64,000 nt of DNA, taken from NCBI GenBank assembly GCA_036260255.1, contig DATAAF010000088.1:6487-70486 (forward strand). The letters run 5' to 3'. Shown piece after piece: positions 32,221 to 39,348 of this stretch. Both the position numbers and the translations under genes were made by a program. Origin of the DNA: DASZJY01 sp036260255. Lineage in GTDB: Bacteria > Actinomycetota > Acidimicrobiia > Acidimicrobiales > AC-14. The notes below the pieces were generated by a model that worked only from the letters and a program-made list of their open reading frames with translations, searched no databases and had not been told where the DNA came from. The stretch's first letter is position 1; each line of letters begins with the position of its first letter.

Positions 32221-32850
32221 GTGATGGCGATGGCGTCTTTGGTGCCGATCGTGCGGAACGCTGGTGACGGGGACAGGCAGTCGTTCGCCGGCGGCGGGCT
32301 GCACCTGTGGAAGCTCCTCGCCGAGGAGACCGACGGTGCGTTCTTCCTCCTCGAGGACACCATGGTGAAGGACAAGACGACGCCGCTGCACCTGCACCCT
32401 GAAGCGCACGAGTTGACCTATGTCATCGACGGCGAGATCGAAGTGCAGACCGACGGCCAACGCGCTCGCGTGCGCAGCGGCGGCGTCTCGTTCGTGCCGA
32501 AGGGCGTCGCGCACGCGTTTATCGTCGTCTCCGCCGAGGCTCGACTCATCGCCCTCCAGACGCCCGGCGCCGTCGGCCAGGCGTTCTACCGAGGCGCCAG
32601 CGAACCAGCGATGGACGAGGACGCCGACACGCTCGACCTCGCGCGACTCCAGGCGTCTGCGGCAGCCAACCCTCGCGGCATCACCATCCTCGGCCCGTCC
32701 CCATTCAGCCCGGTGCCAGCCCGCGGAGCGCCCCCCCGCAGTTCGTCGGCCCGGGTCTTGGGGATGGGCGAGCGCGAGGGCGACCACCTGCGTGAGCTCG
32801 GGACCGACGGTCGCCGTGAACGGATCGCGGCGCCGCTCCCGCGACTGTGA
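32221..32850 (+). CDS. Cupin domain protein (quercetinase-like)
   Basis: A 209-residue protein from GTG 32221 (alternative ATG 32224). Cupin motif 1 is TTPLHLHPEAHELTYVIDGE with metal-ligand histidines and Glu; motif 2 is VPKGVAHAFIVVS. Relatives are about 160 residues and end near NPRGITILGPSPF. The remaining 45 residues here (Pro/Arg-rich) look like read-through past a lost stop. It is regulated by the divergent TetR gene, by inference, and could act on a small aromatic or be a dioxygenase. Confidence 0.78.
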   Translation: MMAMASLVPIVRNAGDGDRQSFAGGGLHLWKLLAEETDGAFFLLEDTMVKDKTTPLHLHPEAHELTYVIDGEIEVQTDGQRARVRSGGVSFVPKGVAHAFIVVSAEARLIALQTPGAVGQAFYRGASEPAMDEDADTLDLARLQASAAANPRGITILGPSPFSPVPARGAPPRSSSARVLGMGEREGDHLRELGTDGRRERIAAPLPRL

Positions 32851-32946
32851 GCAGGCCCTCGATAGCTTCGCCCCTTCGTGCAGCTCGGGAAGTACTTGGC
32901 GTGTCGGCGGCGCGTTCGATCGGCGCGTACGCGGCGAGCTCGAGCG

Positions 32947-33378
32947 ATGCCTCGCCTCAGTGGCCTCGCGATGCCACTCGTGATCGTCGGCAGCACCCTG
33001 TACGCAGTCATGCCGGGTATGGAGTTCGCCGCGTTGGCTGCCGCCGACACCGGCGCCACGACTGCGGAGGTCGCCGAGGTGCAGGACGCGATCGGACCCT
33101 GGTTCATGTCCGTGTTGATCGCCAGCGGTCTGACCTTCGGGCTCGGCGCCATCAGCTTCGGTGGCGCGATCAGGGCCTCGAAGATTGCGAGCGAAGGGAT
33201 CACTCAGGTCGTCAGCGTGGCCCTGATCGTGATGGCTCTGTCGCGGATCGTTCCTCTATCGGCAACGCAGTTCTACATCCACGGCCTGGCAGCGGTTGTA
33301 GCCATGTGGCCCCTGGCGTACGTCATGCGGGCAAACCGGAGACGATCCAGCATTCCTTCCGCTTCCACGGTCGGCTGA
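32947..33378 (+). CDS. Four-helix integral membrane protein, uncharacterised
   Basis: From ATG 32947 the protein is 143 residues with four hydrophobic segments: AMPLVIVGSTLYAVMPG, WFMSVLIASGLTFGLGAISFG, ITQVVSVALIVMALSRIVP and FYIHGLAAVVAMWPLAYVM. The in-frame ATG at 32878 would add a basic, unlikely N-terminus. I recall similar hypothetical membrane proteins in actinobacteria. It lies about 100 bp downstream of the cupin gene on the same strand. Confidence 0.65.
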   Translation: MPRLSGLAMPLVIVGSTLYAVMPGMEFAALAAADTGATTAEVAEVQDAIGPWFMSVLIASGLTFGLGAISFGGAIRASKIASEGITQVVSVALIVMALSRIVPLSATQFYIHGLAAVVAMWPLAYVMRANRRRSSIPSASTVG

Positions 33379-33394
33379 GTCGCGCTTGGGTCCA

Positions 33395-33994
33395 TCAAGC
33401 TGGTGGGCGATGCAGGCTGGAAGCGTCGTGCACGGCCAGCCTGAGCACCACGACCGCCGTCCCCGCCAGGTAAGCGATCCCCGCCGACGACGACTCGGTC
33501 CGGGCTTCCGACCACAGCGCGCGGGCGATGCCCGCCAGCAGGGCGACGGCTAGAACTCCAAGGCCACGCGACCAACCGCAGGCAAGCCGGTCGGCGCCTC
33601 CCGTCGTCCAAGTCGGGCTAGCCGAGGTGCCAGATCAGGCGGCCGACGCGAAGACCTCCACGAAGGAATCGAGCGGGAAGGCGACGATGGCCACCGAGCC
33701 GGCGCTGAGGCCGAGGATGACCGTGACGCCGAACTCCACGAGGGTCCAGCGACCGTCGCGTACTGCACGCGCGTCGCCACGCCGGTGTACGACGATCGGT
33801 GCATCGGCTCCCACGCTCGCCCTTTCCGCCGGAGGAGGACGTGCGGCCTCCGACCGGCAGATCTCTGCCCAGTCGAAGGTCTCGTCCGCCTCGGAGCTCG
33901 GGCCCCCTGACCGGAGGAATGCACCCCAGTGTGTCGGTCGAGTGGTTCGGGGCCACTGCCCTTCCCCGGCCCAACGCCCTCTCGACGGGGACAT
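33395..33994 (-). pseudogene. Possible decayed membrane-protein gene with in-frame TGA
   Basis: One minus-strand frame carries two hydrophobic stretches separated by a TGA at 33635-33637. Before it is LVEFGVTVILGLSAGSVAIV, then FPLDSFVEVFASAA; after it are LGVLAVALLAGIARALW and GIAYLAGTAVVVLRLAVHD. Both parts look membrane-coding, while the N-terminal 70 residues do not. It could be one gene broken by a nonsense mutation or two scraps. I do not recognise the family, and this is a weak call. Confidence 0.3.
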
Positions 33995-34031
33995 TTTCCC
34001 GACGAGGCACTGCTCTCGATCCCGCGCCCCG

Positions 34032-34139
34032 CTACGAGCCGGAGATCTTCTCCAGGAGGCGCAGGAGGGTCCGCAGCTCCCGCGCGGTCAGCCTCCGGGT
34101 GACGAGCTCGTCGATGTTGGCAGCATGGACGGCAGCAGC
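34032..34139 (-). pseudogene. Possible C-terminal remnant of a MarR-like regulator
   Basis: The last 30 codons before the TAG at 34032 read HAANIDELVTRRLTARELRT, then LLRLLEKISGS. This resembles the dimerisation helices that close MarR proteins. The sequence upstream in the frame has no HTH, so this would be a fragment. Evidence is limited to that short helix pattern. Confidence 0.25.
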
Positions 34140-34254
34140 TGAACCGCAGGGCGGGGGGACGGCGGACGTTGGCTGGCGCGGGTCGATGACTTCAAGGCGC
34201 TGCCGTCGTCGAACCAGGTGATGAGCCGATGCCTCATGAAGGGAGCGCAACCCG

Positions 34255-34920
34255 ATGAGAAAGCTCGTTGTCTCGACGTTCATGACCCTTGACGGTGTCA
34301 TGCAGGCTCCCGGTGGTCCCCAGGAGGACCCTTCGGGCGGATTCACGTACGGCGGCTGGTCGGTGAACTACTGGGACGAGGCAATGGGCGCAGCCATGAC
34401 GGAGTTCTTTGCCAAGCCGTTCGATCTCCTCCTCGGCCGGAGGACGTACGAGATCTTCGCCGCCCACTGGCCTCACGTCACCGAGGACCCGGCTGACGTC
34501 CTCAACTCGGCCAGGAAGTACGTCGCGACCCGGACCCTTGGCAAAGTGGAGTGGAACAATTCGACGTTGCTCGAGGGTGACGTCGCCCAGGCGGTGGCCG
34601 ACCTCAAGGCTCAGGACGGCCCCGAGATCCAGGTCCACGGGAGCAGCGATCTCATCCAGACCTTGCTCGCCCACGACCTCGTGGACGAGTTCCAGATCTG
34701 GACCTTCCCCGTCGTCGTAGGAGCGGGCAAGCGGCTGTTCGGGCAGGGCACCGTCGCCGCCGGCCTGGAGCTGGTGGACGCCAAGACGTCGACCACGGGC
34801 GTGGTGATGGCCATCTACCGCCCAGCTGGCGACATCCCTCTCGGCTCGTTCGCCCTCGACGACCCGACGGACGAGGAGATCGACCGTCGCAACCGGCTGG
34901 CGGCCGAAGCAGGGTCGTGA
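34255..34920 (+). CDS. Dihydrofolate reductase family protein (RibD C-terminal-like)
   Basis: A 221-residue protein: MRKLVVSTFMTLDGVMQAPGG, then DLLLGRRTYEIFAAHWPHV, KYVATRTLGKVEWNNSTLLEG and IQVHGSSDLIQTLLAHDLVDE, ending with WTFPVVVGAGKRLFGQG. It is a longer paralogue of the gene at 30136. The C-terminal 30 residues are acidic and polar. The start is preceded by GGGAGCG. The reaction is unknown. Confidence 0.85.
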   Translation: MRKLVVSTFMTLDGVMQAPGGPQEDPSGGFTYGGWSVNYWDEAMGAAMTEFFAKPFDLLLGRRTYEIFAAHWPHVTEDPADVLNSARKYVATRTLGKVEWNNSTLLEGDVAQAVADLKAQDGPEIQVHGSSDLIQTLLAHDLVDEFQIWTFPVVVGAGKRLFGQGTVAAGLELVDAKTSTTGVVMAIYRPAGDIPLGSFALDDPTDEEIDRRNRLAAEAGS

Positions 34921-35375
34921 CTACGGCGAGGTAGGTCCGGCCAAGACGCCCGAAGCTGGTCACGGAGGGCGCTCGTCGGGCTCTCGCTGAGGTACTCAAA
35001 ATCGCCCGGGGTGGCCTTCGCACTGCCCGCGGAACGTGTCGTTGCCTTGCCCGATCGTGCCCTTCCACTCGGCCACGTAGGCCTCGATGTCGTCGAGGAC
35101 ACGGGCCGAGAGCAGAATCCGGCTCTCGATAGCTGCGTAGGGCGTGGAGGACGCCGTGCGCCGCTTTCGCACGTCAAGACGCTCTCGCTGCTACGGGGAG
35201 GATCGCGACGACCGAACGGGTCCCACACCGGTTCAGATCCCCGCTGAGCCGACCATGAACGCCGGCCTCACCATGGACGCGTGGTCTTCGGCCGCCTACC
35301 GTCGCGGCCCAACGGTGTGCGGGCGTGCGGGATCAATCGGCAGTGCCATGCCGGCGCGGTGATGAAAGGAGCGGG
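34921..35375. other. Intergenic region, 455 bp, with one possible short ORF
   Basis: On the minus strand a 58-codon frame from GTG 35172 to TGA 34996 includes LLSARVLDDIEAYVAEWKG, then TIGQGNDTFRGQCEGHPGRF. This reads like protein but matches no family I know. It may be a scrap of a decayed gene. The upper end (about 35355-35375) holds the Shine-Dalgarno AAAGGAG of the next gene. Confidence 0.35.
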
Positions 35376-35639
35376 ATGGCAAAGGAGAAGAAGGCTTTGG
35401 CCGCCCTCGGAGCGGCGGAGAGGGCCACGAGGGCATCGAAGGCCCCCAAGGCTGCGAAAGCTAGGAAGGCAGGGAAGGCCCCCAAGGCCGCCAAAGCTGC
35501 GGCGAAGGGCCCCAAGGCCGCGAAGGCCCCCAAGGCGGCGAAGGCCACCAAGGCCGCGAAGGCCCCCAAGGCCGCGAAGGCCCCCAAGGCCGCGAAGGCC
35601 CCCAAGGCCGCGAAGGGCGTGCCACGAACCTCTCGGTGA
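35376..35639 (+). CDS. Lys/Ala/Pro-repeat protein, histone-H1-like
   Basis: An 87-residue, extremely basic protein. ATG 35376 follows AAAGGAGCGGG. After MAKEKKALAALGAAERATRA the chain is built of six-residue units of the type KAAKAP, from about residue 22 to 82, ending GVPRTSR. Such chains resemble eukaryotic H1 tails and the basic tails of mycobacterial HU/HupB, so DNA or RNA binding is the natural guess. It has no folded domain of its own. The repeat is also visible at DNA level (35517-35617). Confidence 0.65.
   Translation: MAKEKKALAALGAAERATRASKAPKAAKARKAGKAPKAAKAAAKGPKAAKAPKAAKATKAAKAPKAAKAPKAAKAPKAAKGVPRTSR
35517..35617 (+). repeat. 18-bp tandem repeat coding KAAKAP units
   Basis: The unit GCGAAGGCCCCCAAGGCC is repeated in tandem about five and a half times with one or two base differences per copy. 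It is inside the basic protein gene, and unit length (18 bp) keeps the frame. It is not CRISPR-like: there are no spacers. Copy number may vary between strains by slippage. Confidence 0.85.
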
Positions 35640-35761
35640 GAGGCCGCTCATCCGCGACCGGTACTGGCTGACGAGCAACCTGTTGGGCGCCGGGGGTGGC
35701 ACACCGACGTTGACGTGGGTCACCGAACGACGGTGTCAGCTCGGACGGACCACAGGAGGTG

Positions 35762-36333
35762 ATGCACACGCTCGACAACACGCTCGAGGACAAGGTTGCG
35801 ATTGTCTACGGAGCCGGTTCGATCGGGTCGGCGGTCGCCAAGGCCTTCGCCGCCGCCGGTGCTCGGGTGGCCATCGGACCGTGTGGCCGCCGAAGCCGCA
35901 TCGACATCTGTTTCAACCTCGTCAGCCACGGCGACGTCCTTGGCACGCCGCTGATCGACATGGACGTCGAGGACTTCGTCCGGCCCATCGACTCGATCGT
36001 GCGGTCCACCTTCCTGACCTCTCAGGCGACTGCCCGCCACATGGCGCAGCGGGGTGACGGTGTGATCCTCATCTTCGGCGGTGAGGGCGAACCGATGCCG
36101 GACTACTGGCTGGGCGGGACGCTGGATGCCTTCCACGCCCAAGAGACCATGTGCCGCCAGCTCGCCTGCGAGCTCGCCTCCAAGGGGGCCCGAGTGATCA
36201 CCATCGTCACGGGCGGCATCCCCGAGACGCTCGGAGCCGACGCCGATCCGTCCATCGAACAAGGGATCGTCGCTGCCACATGATCGGGAGGGCCGCCACC
36301 CTCAACACCAGTGGCGGCGCCGTCATCGACTGA
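35762..36333 (+). pseudogene. Short-chain dehydrogenase with internal deletions
   Basis: ATG 35762 follows AGGAGGTG. The start is a normal SDR: LEDKVAIVYGAGSIGSAVAKAF with the glycine-rich NAD(P) motif. After GARVAI the sequence jumps to RIDICFNLVSHGDVLGTPLID, so about 40-45 residues are missing, including the NNAG-containing region. The Tyr-x3-Lys catalytic pair is not seen; the segment where it should lie reads GGTLDAFHAQETMCRQLACEL. The frame ends at 36283. The typical SDR C-terminus follows in another frame, but shortened (MIGRAATL, NTSGGAVID, stop at 36333). It is probably inactive. Confidence 0.7.
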
Positions 36334-36336
36334 CCG

Positions 36337-37443
36337 TCAGGCGGGCGGTGGCACCCCTTCGACCACCTGGATGTCGACGGCGCCCAGGACGCAGCCGTTC
36401 ACCTGGACGTCAATGGTGTGCCGTCCCGGGTGGATTCGCCGGATCGAGACGTGCTTGAACCAGTGGCGGGCGGTTACCGGCTCGGGCTGACCAGCGACCA
36501 ACCGTCGCCGGGTCAGCTTGAAAACCTTGGGAGCCCGGCGGCCGTTGATGCCGACGTAGTGCACGCGGTAGTCGATGATCGCCTCGGCGTCCTGGGCGCC
36601 GTCGAGTTCGAGGGTGAAGCGAAGGACCACGTCTTCGCCGATGGCGACGACGTCTCGGTCGACCGACAGCGATCGCAACCGGATGGGCGCTTCGGGCGCC
36701 ACACCGAGAAGCCGGAGCGCCTCCGCATCGCCCTGCTTGACCAGCGTGCGCAGACCGTGACGAACCACCCACGCGCCACGCTCGCCTCGGGCGAGCCAGC
36801 CTCGCGCCACCTCGATCGCGAGGTCGCGATGATCCTTCGAGATGTCGTTCAGGTGGTTGGCCACCGAGCGGCGGACGTAGTCCGACGGGTCGTCGACGAG
36901 CCGCTCCAGCAGCTCGATGTTCGGCGTCGGGTCCGCCATCAGCTGCCGCAGCTGCGGAGCCCACGGCAGCCGGGGTCGGGTGCCCTCGGAGACCAGGCGG
37001 CGGACGTGCTCGTCCGCGGCGCTCACCCACCGGTGGAGGTGCTGGTACGTGACCTCGGGATGGCGCTCGATGAACGGGCGGATGGCTCCCTCACTCGACC
37101 ATCGCGGTGTGAGTCCGGCGAGCAGGGGGAGGGCGACTGCCGGGTGCTCTATCCCGGCTCGGGCCACGAAGTGGCCGCACGGAAGCGTCATCCACCCGGT
37201 GAAGGTCGGCGAGTCGAGGGCTCGCCAGAGCACGGCCGCGGCCGTGGGGAAGTCGTCCGGAAGGGCGCCGACGAGACGATCGGCGAGGACGTGGACGCGT
37301 GCCATCAGGCTCAACGGGTCGAGGACGCTGCCGAGGCCTCGCATGAACCGCTGGCGGGGGAACTCCGGCCAGGCGGCGGTGAGCTCGCTTGCCAGCCGTG
37401 TGGCGAGCGTGACGGAGATCTCGTCCTTGAAGTCGGCCATCAA
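36337..37443 (-). CDS. DNA alkylation repair protein, AlkD/HEAT-repeat type
   Basis: A 368-residue protein. Residues about 60-240 are HEAT-like helices, with the AlkD-family cue at LLERLVDDPSDYVRRSVANHLNDISKDHRDLAIEVARGW (split here over two helices) and a later GAWVVRHGLRTLVKQGDAEALRLLG. A C-terminal beta domain (about 255-368) is common in this subgroup. AlkD proteins remove bulky or cationic alkylated bases. The start overlaps the stop of the sigma-factor gene (37440-37443), so it belongs to the operon with 37440 and 38282. Confidence 0.85.
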   Translation of the reverse strand: MMADFKDEISVTLATRLASELTAAWPEFPRQRFMRGLGSVLDPLSLMARVHVLADRLVGALPDDFPTAAAVLWRALDSPTFTGWMTLPCGHFVARAGIEHPAVALPLLAGLTPRWSSEGAIRPFIERHPEVTYQHLHRWVSAADEHVRRLVSEGTRPRLPWAPQLRQLMADPTPNIELLERLVDDPSDYVRRSVANHLNDISKDHRDLAIEVARGWLARGERGAWVVRHGLRTLVKQGDAEALRLLGVAPEAPIRLRSLSVDRDVVAIGEDVVLRFTLELDGAQDAEAIIDYRVHYVGINGRRAPKVFKLTRRRLVAGQPEPVTARHWFKHVSIRRIHPGRHTIDVQVNGCVLGAVDIQVVEGVPPPA

Positions 37444-38285
37444 CCGGCGGCGAGGAGCTCCGGGTACCGCTGCTGGAGGTCGTCCCAGAGCTTGGCCGGG
37501 GCGGCGAAGCGGTCGAACCGGTACAGATCACCGATGGCGACGACCTCGTCGAGCTGCTGGGCGACCGGCTCGATCCACCGCCGCACCTCCTCCCGAGGGT
37601 GCTCGGCGAGCGGGAGGTGGTCCCGCCGCAGGATGCCGGCGCTCTCGCTGGAGGCGATCTGGCGACCGCACCGGCACGGGTTGGCCGGATCGACCAGCCC
37701 GCAGCGGTTGCGGATGATGTAGCGCAGGGTGGCCCTGGCGCGCGCGACCCGCTGCCGGAACGCCTCACGGCTGCACTCGAGGATCTCCGCGCCCTCAACG
37801 TCGGTGAGCCCGACCACGTCCGCCAGGAGGTACGCCGCCCGCTGCGGGCGCGCGAGGCAGAGGAGCATGCCGTAGGTGCAGCTGATCCGCACCTCTTCGC
37901 ACAGCAGCCGGTACTCCGCCTCCTCCAGGGTCGTGTCGATCTCGCCCATGCCGGCGTCGAGGAAGGCGGCGAACTGCTTGGCGCCCCGGACCGACGACTC
38001 CACGGCCCGTTTGCGGGTGCGCAGCAGGCTCCGGGTGGCAACGGTGTACGCCCAGGTCGTGAACTTCGACCGCCCCTCGAACGTCCCCAGGCGCGTGACG
38101 ATGCGGACGAGGATCTCCTGGCAAGCGTCCTGGGCGTCGTCGGGGTCCCCCAGGAACCGGAGCGCCAGCCGGTACATCGGGTGCTGCAGCTCGCGCACGA
38201 GCGAAGAGAGGGCGTCGCGGTCACCGTCGGCGGCCCGGCGGGCCAGGCCGTCGACGGTCAGGTCATCCTCGCCGCTCCCGCTCAT
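37440..38285 (-). CDS. Sigma-70 family RNA polymerase sigma factor with Cys-rich insert
   Basis: A 281-residue sigma factor from ATG 38285. Region 2 is at about 10-85 (RRAADGDRDALSSLVRELQH, then DAQDACQEILVRIVTRLGTFEGRSKFTTWAY) and region 4 at about 145-200 (ADVVGLTDVEGAEILECSREAFRQRVARARA). After region 4 it carries NRCGLVDPANPCRCGRQIA, a Cys cluster that could bind zinc or sense redox state, and a further 70-residue tail. The 99-residue gene upstream overlaps by ATGA, and the AlkD gene downstream overlaps likewise. Confidence 0.88.
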   Translation of the reverse strand: MSGSGEDDLTVDGLARRAADGDRDALSSLVRELQHPMYRLALRFLGDPDDAQDACQEILVRIVTRLGTFEGRSKFTTWAYTVATRSLLRTRKRAVESSVRGAKQFAAFLDAGMGEIDTTLEEAEYRLLCEEVRISCTYGMLLCLARPQRAAYLLADVVGLTDVEGAEILECSREAFRQRVARARATLRYIIRNRCGLVDPANPCRCGRQIASSESAGILRRDHLPLAEHPREEVRRWIEPVAQQLDEVVAIGDLYRFDRFAAPAKLWDDLQQRYPELLAAG

Positions 38286-38581
38286 CCGAGCCCTCCCACG
38301 ATCTCGCCTCGCCCGACCTGTACCGCGTCCTCCAACAGCGCGTGCAACTTGTGCAGCGCGTCGAACTGGTCGGCATGCTCCATCAGGCGCTCCTCCCCGT
38401 CGGGTCGGCTCCACCGCAGCACGTCGAGCCACGTGCCGTCGTCGAGACGGACGAGATCGGCGGCCAGCAGCTCAGGGCACAGGCACTGTGCCTCGGCGAT
38501 CGCGGCCGGCCGCAGCTCGAGCAGCGGCCCCACGTTGTCCTCCGGCACCCGAGCGTGCCAAACCTGAAGGTACTCGCTCAT
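38282..38581 (-). CDS. Small protein, ABM-like, 99 residues
   Basis: First gene of an ATGA-linked operon with the sigma factor and AlkD. The sequence EYLQVWHARVPEDNVGPLLEL, DLVRLDDGTWLDVLRWSRPDG, HADQFDALHKLHALLEDA fits a dimeric alpha/beta-barrel fold. It contains CLCPELL, a close Cys pair. ATG 38581 follows GAGAGGTCG. Function unknown; it may sense or transform a small molecule that triggers the operon. Confidence 0.65.
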   Translation of the reverse strand: MSEYLQVWHARVPEDNVGPLLELRPAAIAEAQCLCPELLAADLVRLDDGTWLDVLRWSRPDGEERLMEHADQFDALHKLHALLEDAVQVGRGEIVGGLG

Positions 38582-38761
38582 CGACCTCTCCTCTGTCCTC
38601 GGCGGCGCATCTCGCCGCCCGGATAGATGAGAGACATCGGGTGCCCTGACTGTGACACGGATTCCTCGCGACCGTGGGGAGCGGCGTCGGGAGCCCGAGG
38701 GCGAGCAGCAGCGCAGCGACTCGAAGTTGCCGAGGTCCGGGTGGCCGCGCCCTCGCACCTG

Positions 38762-38833
<72 letters not shown>

Positions 38834-38948
38834 GGTGAGCTGGGGAACCGACCTCCAGTCTAGGCAGGCGGATCTTTGCGCCGATCGCGCGAAGTTCCGC
38901 CCGCGGGGTTGCCCGGGACGCACGCCCTCTCGTCGTAGGATCGACGAC

Positions 38949-39332
38949 GTGTCGCGTGCCGTGAGGGTGCTGGTGGTCGACGACGACCCGGTGATCCTCG
39001 AGCTCCTGCGGATCAACTTCGAGATCGAGGGCTACGAGGTCCTCCCCGCCACCGACGGCGAGCAGGGGTTGGCAAAGGCCCGCGACGAGGAGCCCGACGT
39101 CGTCCTCTGCGACATCATGATGCCCCGCCTCGACGGGATCGAGCTGGTCACCCGCCTTCGGGGCGACCCCCGTACCGCCCACCTCCCGGTCGTCCTCCTC
39201 TCGGCCAAGGCCCAGAAGGTCGAGGTCGACCGCGGGCTGTCGGTGGGCGCCGACGACTACGTCACCAAGCCGTTCGACCCGCTCGAGCTGCTCGACCGGG
39301 TCAACGCCGTGCTCGCCAAGTCTCGCCGGTAA
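38949..39332 (+). CDS. Stand-alone response regulator (REC domain)
   Basis: A 127-residue single receiver domain from GTG 38949 (alternative GTG 38961). Motifs are RVLVVDDDPVILELL (acidic pocket), DVVLCDIMMPRLDGIEL (phospho-acceptor Asp in CDIMMP), VVLLSAKAQ (Ser/Thr switch) and ADDYVTKPFDPLELL (conserved Lys). There is no output domain, so it acts through protein contacts or as a phosphate relay. No histidine kinase is nearby. It lies 16 bp upstream of argS. Confidence 0.92.
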   Translation: MSRAVRVLVVDDDPVILELLRINFEIEGYEVLPATDGEQGLAKARDEEPDVVLCDIMMPRLDGIELVTRLRGDPRTAHLPVVLLSAKAQKVEVDRGLSVGADDYVTKPFDPLELLDRVNAVLAKSRR

Positions 39333-39348
39333 CCGGGGCCCTCGAGCG

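Larger units (their letters stand above)
33379..34254. other. Gene-poor stretch, 876 bp, with probable gene scraps
   Basis: No intact gene is supported here. The minus strand holds the possible broken membrane-protein frame (33395-33994) and a short MarR-like tail (34032-34139). The composition is less GC-biased than the housekeeping parts. The last 20 bases carry the Shine-Dalgarno GGGAGCG of the DHFR-like gene. Confidence 0.4.

Noticed and set aside
35333..35605. Minus-strand Ala/Phe/Gly repeat frame opposite the KAAKAP gene
   Set aside because: It mirrors the same DNA repeat; only the plus frame has a good ribosome-binding site and the expected basic composition.
35511..35617. CRISPR-like array
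   Set aside because: The units are contiguous 18-bp tandem repeats without spacers and lie in frame in a basic protein gene.
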